Of a stretch of 19,037 bases of DNA, positions 1-9,471 are shown one piece after another. Each line of letters opens with the position of its first letter. The stretch's first letter is position 1. The notes under the pieces are model-generated. The model was not told where the DNA came from. It did no database searches and was given only the letters and a program-made list of their open reading frames with translations. This stretch comes from Coprinopsis marcescibilis (Eukaryota; Basidiomycota; Agaricomycetes; Agaricales; Psathyrellaceae), in contig ML210517.1 of the NCBI GenBank assembly GCA_004369085.1, forward strand, positions 1 to 19,037. The letters are read 5' to 3'. The position numbers and the translations under genes are program-made.

Positions 1-308
1 TAAGACGGTGTCGACTGTAATGGCTACATATTGGCTCTGGTTGAGGGATCTGGAATTGAACTGGGACTGGGAAATGGACGAAAACACTAGGGTCTAACAG
101 CAAATGAGTGAGGAAGGGGCATTCAACGAGGCACAAGAACAAATACATGAAAGAATGGATTGTGGATGGAGTTGCAATCAAAGGATTGGAAAGCGATAAC
201 CAGAGCAACGGGAATAGGAAAGGATGGTTGGGAAGGGAATGTTAATCGTAGAAAGCGTTCAAGGTCCACAAGATAATCATACCAAGATCCGGACTTATCG
301 CGGAAAAA

Positions 309-1625
309 TTAAGGAAAGGGAGGGTTCTGAGGATGAAACGAGTAACTGCCAGATGCGGTATTAGTTGGGGATGAGCCAGAGCCAGAAGGTAAATTAGGGT
401 ATGCGGCGCCATGAGGCATGGAGGAGCGGTGGTCCCGAGGGATAATGGGGCGATAAGAGCCGCCGCTTGAAGGGTGTTCAGTTGGGCTGTTGGGATGCGA
501 ATGACGCGGTGAACCTGAATGAGGGTGACGTGTGTGGGCGCTGTAAGGAGAGGAAGGTGGTCCCATCCCTTGAGGTGGATACGAACCACCGGGAACGGAG
601 CCAGGAATAGACAAAGGTGGTGGCTGGGGTTGGTTGGGCCTCATAAAGTCGGGGAACTCAGTTGAATCGAAGATGGCTCCAATTAAGTATGCGCCGGAGT
701 TGCTTGCCGGGTAGATAATGATTCCAGCACCACTCGCGCCCAATTCAGACGTTTGTCCCCATGGGGCGATAACGACCTTGAGGGGGAGAGACATGATCAG
801 TTGCTGGACGAATCTCATTAGAGACACGTGGACCCACCTCTTGGTTGTCGTGCAGCTGTCTCGACAGTGCTCGAAAGTTGGCCCGGTTGACCTCGTTATA
901 CTCTGGATTGAGGCGCTCTGGCAAAAAGTTGCACGTCGGTTGCGCGGTATGTTGAACATAACTCATGACTTGACGCAAAAGCTGGCGACCAGGAAGGCGA
1001 ACGACGTGAAATTCGCGTGGCCACAACTCGATTCTGCTACGGAGGAGGTCCATTAACCAACATAATGGAGATAGACACCAACAACGCACTTTTCACCATC
1101 GGTTTCAACAGCAGAAACGTGAATATAATCCCGGGCTTCCCTGTTCGAATTGCGTAGGCCGGGAACGATGAGGGCGCCCCTCCATGGACGCACTGCTCTG
1201 TGGAGGGCAGGCTGGGCAGCGTGTGAAGGAGAGGCGACGAAGGAGTCGAACTGAGAGGGGATGCGAAAAACCATTCTATGCGATGTCGGAAAAAAATCAA
1301 TCCATGTCCGCTCTTTTAACTTCTAGCGTTGATGGCGGGGTCCCTTCCAATTAGGAATGAAGTCCGTGCAGCAGGAAACGGTGTTAGGATATCGAAAAGG
1401 GGTGGAGAAACGGTAAACAAGGCTGGAGGTTCCGGGCTTGGTCGCGTTGTGCGGTGGTAGTGAGTTGCGAAGGAAAGAGAGAGGATCGTCAAGGTACGAA
1501 GCGATCTGGCGAGAGTAACGGAAGGGAGAACGCGATACGGGTAGGGCCCGCAGTGCAACCCTGCAGTCGTGTTCGAGTTGCTGGTGGTGGCTTGGAAACA
1601 GGTGAATTTTACGGGCGATCGATAC
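309..1625 (-). CDS. MED25-like (ACID/PTOV or SPOC-type beta-barrel) protein, 5' end unresolved
   Basis: I model exons 1625-1380 (tentative), 1322-1090, 1036-838 and 776-309, with introns of 57, 53 and 61 nt and consistent phase. The third and fourth exons are the firmest. The product holds a segment starting WRGALIVPG, then YIHVSAVETDG, LWPREFHVV, GRQLLRQVM, and ending VVIAPWG ... GIIIYP ... AYLIGAIF, followed by about 100 residues rich in Pro, Ser, Gly and His. The order W.G-L, WP, an LL helix, a G-(I)-x-YP strand and a G-x-I strand resembles the activator-binding beta-barrel of Mediator subunit MED25, and also SPOC domains; the assignment is inference from pattern, not a search result. MED25 normally carries an N-terminal von Willebrand A domain, which I cannot find upstream. 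An alternative start is the ATG at 1274 (A at -3, G at +4), giving about 283 residues. The gene may be a 5'-truncated remnant or have missed upstream exons. Confidence 0.45.
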
Positions 1626-3025
1626 CTGCCAAGATCAACGATGTGAAAATCTACATTCGGTTTCCGTCATTCCGGACCAAAAATACTTTGCAACAAAATA
1701 AAATCCCAATAATCGGCGACCTAAACAACGTGGTAGAAAAGTCAACTGGACAAAGAGGAGCTGAGAATTCTATGAAAACCACCATACGTAAGATCTCGGA
1801 TGCTTCACCCAAATGACGACTTGATGATGTGAACCCACTGGGCTAGATCAACACAAGAATGCATATGGTGCGCAATCCATTGATGCCAACCCTAGGTTAC
1901 GTTGTCCGTCCACAGGAGAGTGTCTACGGATTAACGACAGAAGTCCAGGAATAACATTTTGAATCCGTCCATTATGTTTTCTCTATAGAAGAGTTGGTGG
2001 TGACTCTGCTCAAAGTGGGGTAACCGGACCAAGACTTATTAGCCTGTTGACAACGGAACAGAGGGCCACGTTGTGTTCGATCACCTTTCACGCGTGGCAT
2101 CCACGAGGGCTTTGAACCTTCCGCTCTGGGCGAGGAGACGGCACTGAGACGGCATTTCCTTACTAGGATGATGCGGGTTCCTCGACCAAGCTCAAGTTCA
2201 AAAGACTGGGAACTCGCGTGCTCGAGCTCCGATACTTGAAATAAACGAACAGAATCGCTACAGGAGTCAAGGTGGTGTTCTAGAAACAATACCTACTGCA
2301 GAAATAGCCCAACAACTACCTTTTGACAAAAGCGTATCCCGCCAAATGGTCCTGGGACAAAGGCATGATATGAGGCTCACAAATGGCTCAAAGCAGTTCT
2401 CTGCGGGCCTGCGGCATCCGTCTGATTGTTTCCACAACCCGGCCGAATGAAAGGTGTAAGAGTTTGACTTAACATTTCCCCTTCCGCTCTAACGGCTTTT
2501 AGTAAATTACTGCCTCTCATGCCTCGACCGCATGTTCAGACCAGTCTGTACGAAATAGTATAGACGCCCACACCAACCCTGGCGCTGCCTAGACCTCACC
2601 ATTTACCGACGGGGAAGGAGAGTCATAGTTCTCCTCTCACGGTTCCGAAAGTTGAAAGAACCCAAGATGATTGAAAGTTTGAAACGCAAACCAGCGATCC
2701 CTTATCGGGGACCCGTGCGTTGGCCATGTGCGAACGAAAAGAAACTCGGATATACGGCTATATACGGTTGCCTGGGATTCTCACTGAAGAAGAATTTCAA
2801 TACCACGCCACAAACGCAAAAGTCTCTTTGCACGGGCAACAACCCTCCGAAGGGCTTTAAGGGGATGATAACCTAGGTAGAACGTGGAGTGCCGGTGCTC
2901 TAGGGAACTTACTAGGGTGACGACTCCTTTGTAGTTCTCAAGATGTTGAATGTGCATACAATAGATTTATGGACAATAAAGCAAAAGAATTAGTTAAACG
3001 TAGAATAAATTCAGAGGAAAGAACG
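1626..3025. other. Intergenic region, no gene seen
   Basis: About 1.4 kb with only short open frames on either strand (the longest about 105 codons, 1972-2289 minus), none with recognisable motifs or a convincing splice pattern. It is more AT-rich than the flanking genes near 1640-1760. It could hold the missing 5' exons of the upstream-truncated gene at 309-1625, or decayed sequence. I see no tRNA, no clear terminal repeats and no microsatellite. Confidence 0.5.
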
Positions 3026-5892
3026 TTAGGCCAATGATACCAGGTCGATTGTTGCGCCCTCAGGGGTTGATTTAGCAGCCACGCACTTGACCAATCGTAA
3101 GATTAGCGTTCGCAACAGACAAACGAGCGACCCACCTGATTGCTTAATTGATCAAACTCTTCCAGGAGGCGCCGACGCGTCCCGTCGATGGAATCCTTCA
3201 AGCCACAGATCGTCTTCTCGTCGCTCTGCTTGGCGGCCTTGACCAAGTCGAGCTCCTGCTCAACCTGATGTCTCATCCCCACCTCATTCGCAAGGTCGAA
3301 TTCCATATTCTTTGCCCGCCGTTTCTCCGCCTCCAAATCCATCCGGGCCGCTAGCAATTCTGTCCCAACTCCGACCATCTGCGCCCTGAGCTGCTCTCTT
3401 TCAAACTCCACTTCCGTGAGGATCCTCTTGACCCCCTCGAGCTCTGCCGATCTGTCGCGCACGATACCCTCCAATTCCGTCACGTTCTCCTTGAGCTGTT
3501 GCTGCTCTGTCTGGAGCCTGGTCGTCTCGACTACGAGTGAATGTTCCATGTTCGCGATTTTCTCCCTCGCCCCGGTAAGCTCGCCCACCAAAAATTTCCT
3601 GTCGTCCTCGGCCTTTACCAGCGCATCCTGCATCCTAGCCACCTCCGACGAACAGGTGGTTACCTTATTCCAAAGTAGGTTCCGCTCATCTTCCTTGGCG
3701 CGCAGTTCCTCCTCCAGTGCACTCCGTCGCTCTCTCTCCTGCCCGAGGTCCGCGGTTGCACGACCGACGATCCCGTCGAGACCCTGCTTTTCCATTCGAA
3801 CGCTCTCCAGCTCGCCCTCGAGCCCCATCAGCCGTGCCCCACTCTCACGCAAACGGATTTCCAAACTGGTGCACCTGCCCTGAACCGCTCGTAACCGCCC
3901 CCGGGCGTCTTGCACGCTCTGCCGTAACTCGGAGATGGCGATGGCCGCGTCTGTGCTGGACTGGGACGTGCCCCCCTCCAGCTCGGAGACGCGCGTTTGC
4001 GTTTGTGTTTGCGGGTGGGCGAGATCGTGCCTAGTCTCGTGGGCAACGGTCTCGGTCTCGCCCTCGCTCTGGCGCAGCTCCGCGGCTAGCTCCTTGTGCA
4101 TCTGGAGCAGCTGCTGCAGTTCTTGGAGGAGCGTTGCGTTTTCGGCCTCGAGCCGTTGCGAGTGAGCTTGCGCGGTTAGGGATTGTGCAGATGCGACGTT
4201 TGCTCTCGCGGTTAGCCTGGCGATCTCGGATTTGGCTGCGAGTAGCTGGTCGTGCTCGGAGGAGAGTGCAGCGTTGAGCTGGGCGATTTCCGCGGCTTGC
4301 TCTTGGTCTTTTTGGCGCGCTGGATTGTTTGGGGCTCCTGCGTGTGCAGTGCCCGCTTGGACTTGAGCATCGGAGTGGGCTTGGGGCCCCGAACGCGCGC
4401 CTGGCGATATTTCGGGCAAACGCACTGATGCTTCTTGATCAGGAACGAACGCATAGTCGAATTCAGCCGCTTCGGTGTGTGGCTCGCCGCTGCCGCCCTC
4501 GCTCGGAGCAGGGGTGGGCTGCTTGCTCAGATGGGGGATGATAGTCCCAGATTCGGTCCTCGCAACGAGATTATTCCTGTAGATGCCTCTCGGCCTCGCG
4601 AGTCCGGTATTGGAGGGATACGATGCAGCGGTGGCATTCCTGATTTTTACGAACAAGCCCGGATGGGGGTTGGTCAGTGTATTGTACTTTTTGAGTGGAA
4701 AGTTGGAAAGGACGGATGGAAGGTTTGGGATGGGTTGGGATGTTCCATTAAAGGGAAGAGAGGCCCACCTGTTTGACGCACTGTGAGAGCCGAGCGCTTG
4801 CGCGGGGGCGTTGCTGGCAATGGCATCCCTATCGTCGTTGCTGTCTCCAGTACCATTCTCATTCCGGTCCAAACTGTCGTCATCGTCGTCGCCGTGGTGT
4901 GCAGCGACACCTGCCTCTGTGGCGTTCTCAGAAACGGCATGGCGACTTGATGTCAGCTCCTGCACGAGCCTTCGCAACCCGGAAATTTCATTGTCCTGGG
5001 CGCTTATGGTCGCTCTTAATCGGGCATGTTCTTCCGCGTCGAGCTCGGAGACGTCGGTTAGCGGAGAAATATCGCGATCTGCGGGGGAGGTGGGTGGGAT
5101 TGTGCGTTTGGGGGGGCGACCGCGTCGTTTGGGTGGGGTAGGCACGGTTGCCGTGGTACTCAGCGAGGTGGCAACGGTGCTGCTCTTGGTGGTATTATTA
5201 CCTCTCCTTGGCCGCTTGCTCGCGGGAGCTGCGGAGATGGACTCGTGTTCTGGATTGTGGGGTCTGGAGCGAGGGAGACCGCTGATGGGGTCCCCTGATG
5301 AGAGGGGCAAGGGGCGCTTGTGGCCTTTACTAAGTGCACTAGCTACATGCTTGAAGACACGTTCTTCGGGATCGGTGACGTATCGCACGCTGCGTTTGGC
5401 GGCTGAGATTCTGTGTGGAACGGTTAGCTGGCAACGGGTGGACGTGGGGTGTACGTACGAGTCTCTGCCGAGAGGTGTTAAGAAGACGTTGTGGTCGGAG
5501 GTATCGACTATGCCGTCTTCTTTCTGTGGGTTGGGTGGTTAAGTGGTTGACGTAGGGCGGAGAGGTGGGTGACGTACGAGTTTGTGGATTGCTTTGGTGA
5601 CCCAGTGAGACCATTGTGGGCCGAGCGAGTCATCCTTTGACTCGGCGGTCTTCTTGACTGGGGGTCGGTTGAGACACTGTCGCGTTGGGAAGAAGAAAAG
5701 GTGACTGACTTTGAGAACGGAGTGAGGTCATGTGGATGGAGTGCTTGCGTTTGTTCTTGTGGGCACTGTTTAGAGCGCTTAGGACGCCTGTGCAGTTGTT
5801 TCTGAGTTAGCTGAGGCCACTGGATGTGAGATGTTGAACTTACGCTCTGCGTAGGATATCTTGTGCGTCTTTTTGAGCTTTCTGGGCGGCAT
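3026..5892 (-). CDS. Unrecognised nuclear-type protein: winged-helix-like N-terminus, AT-hook, long coiled coil
   Basis: Hand-spliced exons are 5892-5844, 5787-5710, 5657-5578, 5523-5459, 5410-3136 and 3085-3026; introns of 56, 52, 54, 48 and 50 nt have GTAAGT, GTCAGT, GTACGT, GTACGT and GTGGGT donors. The start ATG sits in CCACCATGC. The product is about 868 residues. Residues 1-110 include KISYAERVLSAL, QWSHWVTKAIHKL and VFLTPLGRD, a helix-helix-helix-then-hairpin pattern like a winged-helix fold (inference). An AT-hook core, KRRGRPPKR, lies near residue 187, followed by an acidic DDDDD stretch. From about residue 450 to 845 the chain is a nearly continuous heptad-like coiled coil. The last intron replaces a read-through tail with a short end, CVAAKSTPEG. 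A 129-nt in-frame segment (4768-4640) may be a further, facultative intron. A DNA- or chromatin-associated structural role fits the AT-hook; I do not recognise the family. Confidence 0.8.
4640..4768 (-). other. Possible in-frame (facultative) intron of 129 nt
   Basis: On the minus strand this segment starts GTGGGCC and ends AAATCAG, has a CTGACC branch-like site about 40 nt from the acceptor and is pyrimidine-rich. It is exactly 43 codons with no stop, so both the retained and the spliced form keep the frame of the coiled-coil protein. The encoded 43 residues are rich in Pro, Asn and Leu and lie in a disordered-looking part between the acidic stretch and the coiled coil. Whether it is spliced cannot be decided from sequence alone. 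Confidence 0.5.
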
Positions 5893-6093
5893 GGTGGTGG
5901 GGAGATGGTGGTGGAGTGGTGGAGAGTAAAAAGGACGCGTCGGTGACTCGTTCTCATTTATTGGTGGTGATGTAATATCACGTGAGTGTGTCGGTCCCGA
6001 CGCTTCCAAATGTGGCATGCGTCGGGAGCGCACTTTTTGCAAATTATGACACGTTCGCATCTATGTATTTGATGTATGTATTTTGACTACTGG

Positions 6094-7270
6094 TTAGCCC
6101 CACCGCGTCCTGCCTTTATCCCTGGTTACTGAAGACGAAGAGTTTGAGGCGTAGTATGCGTAGCGAGGTTTCTTGGCGCTGTCTGCGATGTGTCTGTCTT
6201 GGTTTGAGCCTGAGCGCGGGTGCGAGGAAGAAGAGGAGCTGGCAAAGTTGATGTGGCTGCGCTTTCCGGGGGCTTGCGAAGCTGAATCTTTTTCTGCTTT
6301 TCTCTTCTGCGCCTCGGCTGGATGGGTGAACAAAAGAATGGTGGAAGGGAAAAGTTACTAACGATGAGGGGGATCTGGACGGCGACGGAGCCACGCACCG
6401 ATGTTGTCTGCGAACCATTCTGGAGGCACGTCGTGGGGATCCCAAAGCTCTTTTGGAAAGTTTGTCGCCCTTTCGTCGCTGACCCCTGCCCAGTTTACGA
6501 GGTTGGCGTAGATGTGCGGGTTGCGAAAGTCGCGGTTGGCCATGAGGGTGTCGTTGAAGTGTTGCGGGTTTGCGGGCCGCCGCTTGATGCTGTGGAATAA
6601 AGCGAGCTTTTCCTGGTGGGTGGTGGGTATTGATTTATGTGGGCGTGAGGAGAGAGGGACGTACGAGGAGTTTTGGGTCTGGTTGGTGGGTCGGTGCTGC
6701 GGGGATGCCCCAGTCTTGTACGCCTGGGATTGGGGGTGGACGGAGCAGGGCGCGGAGCTTTGCGAGTTCGTCCGTGGATTGGTCGTCTGTGGGTGAGTCG
6801 ATGTCCATTGGCTCGCTGCTGTCGGGTGCATCGGGCGCGATCCTGCTTTCAGAATGCTCGATATCGTCAGATATGTGTGCCCGTGGCCTGTCCCGCAGAT
6901 GAGGCGGTGGTCGTCGGATTACAACTCTTGCAGCATTGCGGTCTGTGATGACGGGTTGGTAGAGACCTTGTGGGAGGGGAAATGGGTACGGTACCTCTGG
7001 CGAAAGCGGTGGAAGCAAGCTTTGCGGACGATGACGGTGGTTTACCCTAGCCGAAATGGAAAGAAGCGAGCAAAACAGGGAAACGGGTGTTCGAGGGCGA
7101 TGAGGCCTGAGGAATCTCACATCGTGTGTGTCTTGCTGTTTCGAGCTGGATGCGCCCGGTGAGCTGCTTGACCCGTTTCTTGTGGGCGAGTCGTCGTCTG
7201 CATAAGACACTAGACCTATGCAGTATGTGAGATTTATGTGGAAACTGGGGATGAAGCCATTACCTTTCAT
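6094..7270 (-). CDS. SAP30BP: SAP30-binding protein / HCNGP-like transcription cofactor
   Basis: Exons 7270-7264, 7215-7121, 7046-6995, 6942-6665, 6612-6399 and 6317-6094 give a 289-residue protein; introns are 48, 74, 52, 52 and 81 nt. Family landmarks seen: an N-terminal GLVSYADDD like the VYAED start of animal SAP30BP; an HCNGP core at about residues 145-205 with [18 protein letters not shown] and NFPKELWDP; and a late [13 protein letters not shown] block at about residue 216, matching the AQKRKSKWDSA region of the human protein. SAP30BP proteins are nuclear and are linked to the Sin3-SAP30 repressor complex and, in animals, to splicing of short introns. The first coding exon is only seven bases (ATGAAAG). 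The middle is Pro/Asp/Ser-rich and poorly conserved, as is usual in fungi. It is divergent from GPI8 and tandem with the coiled-coil gene (201 bp between them). Confidence 0.92.
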
Positions 7271-7328
7271 TGGTGAGGTGCGGTGATGATGGGAGGAGGA
7301 GGCAGAGGTTGGGTTTCAACTCCGCCCA
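7271..7328. promoter_or_regulatory. 58-bp divergent promoter between SAP30BP and GPI8
   Basis: Only 58 bp separate the two start codons, which face away from each other. The strip is purine-rich on the plus strand (GGGAGGAGGAGGC) and has no TATA box. There is no room for two ordinary promoters plus leaders, so at least one transcript must begin within it with a very short leader, or inside the opposing gene's first exon or intron. The SAP30BP first exon carries only seven coding bases before its first intron, so GPI8 control elements may lie in that intron (7216-7263). Confidence 0.6.
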
Positions 7329-9032
7329 ATGCTCCTTTTCCCGTTCCTCCATCTGCTCGCGCTCCTCTTTGTCCCGCTCACTGCATTCGCCGCAGGTCAT
7401 GGCTTTGCGCCGGGGCAGGAGGAGAAAGTGAAGAGATTCTTTAACAAAAATGGTGGGAGTACGAGCAAGCATACGAATAATTGGGCGGTGCTAGTTTGTA
7501 CGTCTAGGTATTGGTTCAACTATAGGGTGCGTTGCTGTCGCTTTGGCTGCGTTGCTGGATGCTTATAAGCTGGTTAGCATATGTCGAATGCGCTGGGGAT
7601 GCAAGTGTTGCTGCTGCTGCTGCTTTAAGGTTGTGTGCTGATGCTGTTGTTAGGTACCGGACGGTGAAGAGGTTGGGGATCCCTGATTCGAATATCATCC
7701 TCATGCTCGCGGACGACGTGTCTTGCAATGCGCGGAACAAGTTCCCCGGGAGCGTTTTTGCGAATCCTGACAGGGCGTTGGATTTGTATGGCGAGAATAT
7801 CGAGGTGGATTACAGAGGCTATGAAGTGACGGTGGAGAACTTTATCCGTGTTCTTACTGGTTTGTGCTTTTTGCTTTTATGTGTTGGGTTTGTGCTTAGG
7901 GCACTATGATAGGACGCATGGACCCGTCCGTCCCGCGGTCGAAGCGGTTGTTGACCGATGAACATTCGAATGTGTTTGTGTTCATGACGGGCCATGGGGG
8001 GAATGAGTTTCTCAAGTTCCAGGATAATGAGGAGATCAGCGCGCACGATCTTGCGGATGCGTTTGAGCAGATGTATCAGAAGAAACGGTGCGTGGTCTGT
8101 CTGTTTTAGAGTGCGTGGGTCTGACGGTGGGCAGGTACAATGAGCTGTTTTTCATGACGGATACCTGTCAGGCTGTCACCCTGCATAGCAAGATTTATTC
8201 GCCGAATATCCTGGCTGTTGGGTCTGCGCAGTTGGGCCAGAATTCTTATTCGGTATGTGGTTGGAGGTTGGTATGTTCTGGTGTCTGATGGGTTGTTTTA
8301 GCATTCGAATGATGATGATATTGGGGTTGCGGTCATTGATGGATTCACGCATCATACCCTGCAGTTTATGGAGGGCGTGAACAAGACGAGTCAACATTCG
8401 ATGAAAGATTTTGTACGTCGTCCCCATTTCTATTTTTATGTTGGAGGGTTCCGTGTTTCGCCACCATCTGTGCCCTTGTTTTCTTGTTTCTTCCCCATTT
8501 ACTGTGTGTTGAGCGGCGATCAAAGAGTGTTCTGTTGTATATGTTCTACCCGTATCCTCGAGGCTAGCCTGAAAAGGATGATTCATCTGGATCTTGGTTC
8601 GGTGTCCCTGGTTCACGCTGCGTGTCGGTTAACGTTGTGTTCTGATGCCGATTTGCACCCTCTTTTTTTGATTTATCCTTTGTCATATACTTCTGTGCTA
8701 ACAAAGGATTGTTCTAGTTCGAGAGCATGGATCCGGAAAAGATCAAGTCGAACCCGGGTGTGCGAAGCGACTTGTTCGGGAGGCCACTTGAGGATGCGTT
8801 GATCACGGATTTCTTTGGGGGTGTTGCGCAGGTCGAGGTTGTTGAGCGGGTCGGTGGTGAGTATGATGAAGAGGTGGAGGTGGTCGAGAAAAAGGCACGG
8901 AAAGAGACGCCTGGGGTCTCTGCGAGAGAGGTGGAGGTGGTAGATGATCACGGTTCGGATGGCTGGAAAAAGGTACGGATGTGGGGTGTGGTCGGGGTAT
9001 TGGTTTCGCTATGCTGTTGGAGCACTTTGTAG
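7329..9032 (+). CDS. GPI8: GPI-anchor transamidase catalytic subunit (C13 cysteine peptidase)
   Basis: Exons 7329-7526, 7578-7600, 7654-7859, 7913-8087, 8135-8252, 8302-8412 and 8718-9032 give 381 residues. It cleaves the C-terminal signal of proproteins in the ER lumen and joins the new carbonyl to GPI, as part of the complex with GAA1, GPI16 and GPI17. A hydrophobic signal peptide covers residues 1-22. Family landmarks are [44 protein letters not shown] and [13 protein letters not shown]. The catalytic dyad is His170 in MTGHGGNEF and Cys212 in TDTCQA. ITDFFG is near residue 300 and a C-terminal hydrophobic stretch (about 363-379) would be the membrane anchor. Intron 2 (7601-7653) starts with GCAAGT, a GC-AG intron needed to keep the conserved spacing. 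Intron 6 (8413-8717) is 305 nt, against about 50 for the rest. Intact and almost certainly functional. Confidence 0.97.
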
Positions 9033-9471
9033 TAATTTATGGTGAATTAAATAGTATGCGCCAAATTCCGGGATTGTGAATTTGTGGTTCCAGCAGATTG
9101 GAATTGTGTATAATTACCGGCGGCAGTAGGATTGAACCAGCGGTCTGGCGTTGGTTGAGCTTATCAGGATTGCTCAGATCTGAGAGTGGGAATTAGTCGC
9201 TGTGCTGGCCAGGACTGCCCTGACTAACACCATCCCTTCTTTCTTCTTCCCCTCATCACCACCCCACTTGTTCTGCCCAGAATCCCAATACACCTGCTGT
9301 ATCCCATTCACCCCTGCCAATACAACCCAGATCCACTGCTCTTGCCACCCCCGCTTTTTCCCCTTTTTTCCCGCTCCTTTTTCGCATATCTGCATCCGAA
9401 ACAGCATCCACCGCCCGTCGTAGCACCCCAGATCCAAACGCTTTGACGCCACCACCCGAGCCTGCGACGCA
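9033..9471 (+). promoter_or_regulatory. GPI8-TUP1 intergenic region with CT-rich TUP1 promoter/leader
   Basis: This 439-bp gap follows the GPI8 stop and precedes the TUP1 start. From about 9231 to 9390 the plus strand is strongly pyrimidine-rich (long CT and C/T-run stretches), the typical look of fungal core promoters and 5' leaders. No TATA box is seen near the start. A short tRNA T-loop-like string occurs near 9125-9145 on the minus strand, but no tRNA can be folded. Open frames on the minus strand here are composition artefacts. Confidence 0.45.

Noticed and set aside
242..589. Second minus-strand frame overlapping the tail of the MED25-like gene
   Set aside because: Shadow of the Pro/Ser/His-rich tail in another frame, without a splice link.
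804..837. 34-nt intron in the MED25-like gene
   Set aside because: Too short for this genome; the acceptor at 777 gives a 61-nt intron with a better branch site and pyrimidine tract and the same frame.
4811..5542. 243-codon open frame on the plus strand
   Set aside because: Antisense to the coiled-coil gene; Ser/Leu-rich shadow with no motif, and it crosses two introns of that gene.
8368..8802. 144-codon plus frame running through the long GPI8 intron
   Set aside because: It reads through the donor at 8413 and meets exon 7 in the wrong frame; GPI8 family spacing supports splicing instead.
9115..9165. tRNA-like T-loop string (GGTTCAATCC on the minus strand) after GPI8
   Set aside because: The T-stem pairs poorly, no acceptor-stem partner or D-arm is found at the right distance, so no tRNA can be folded.
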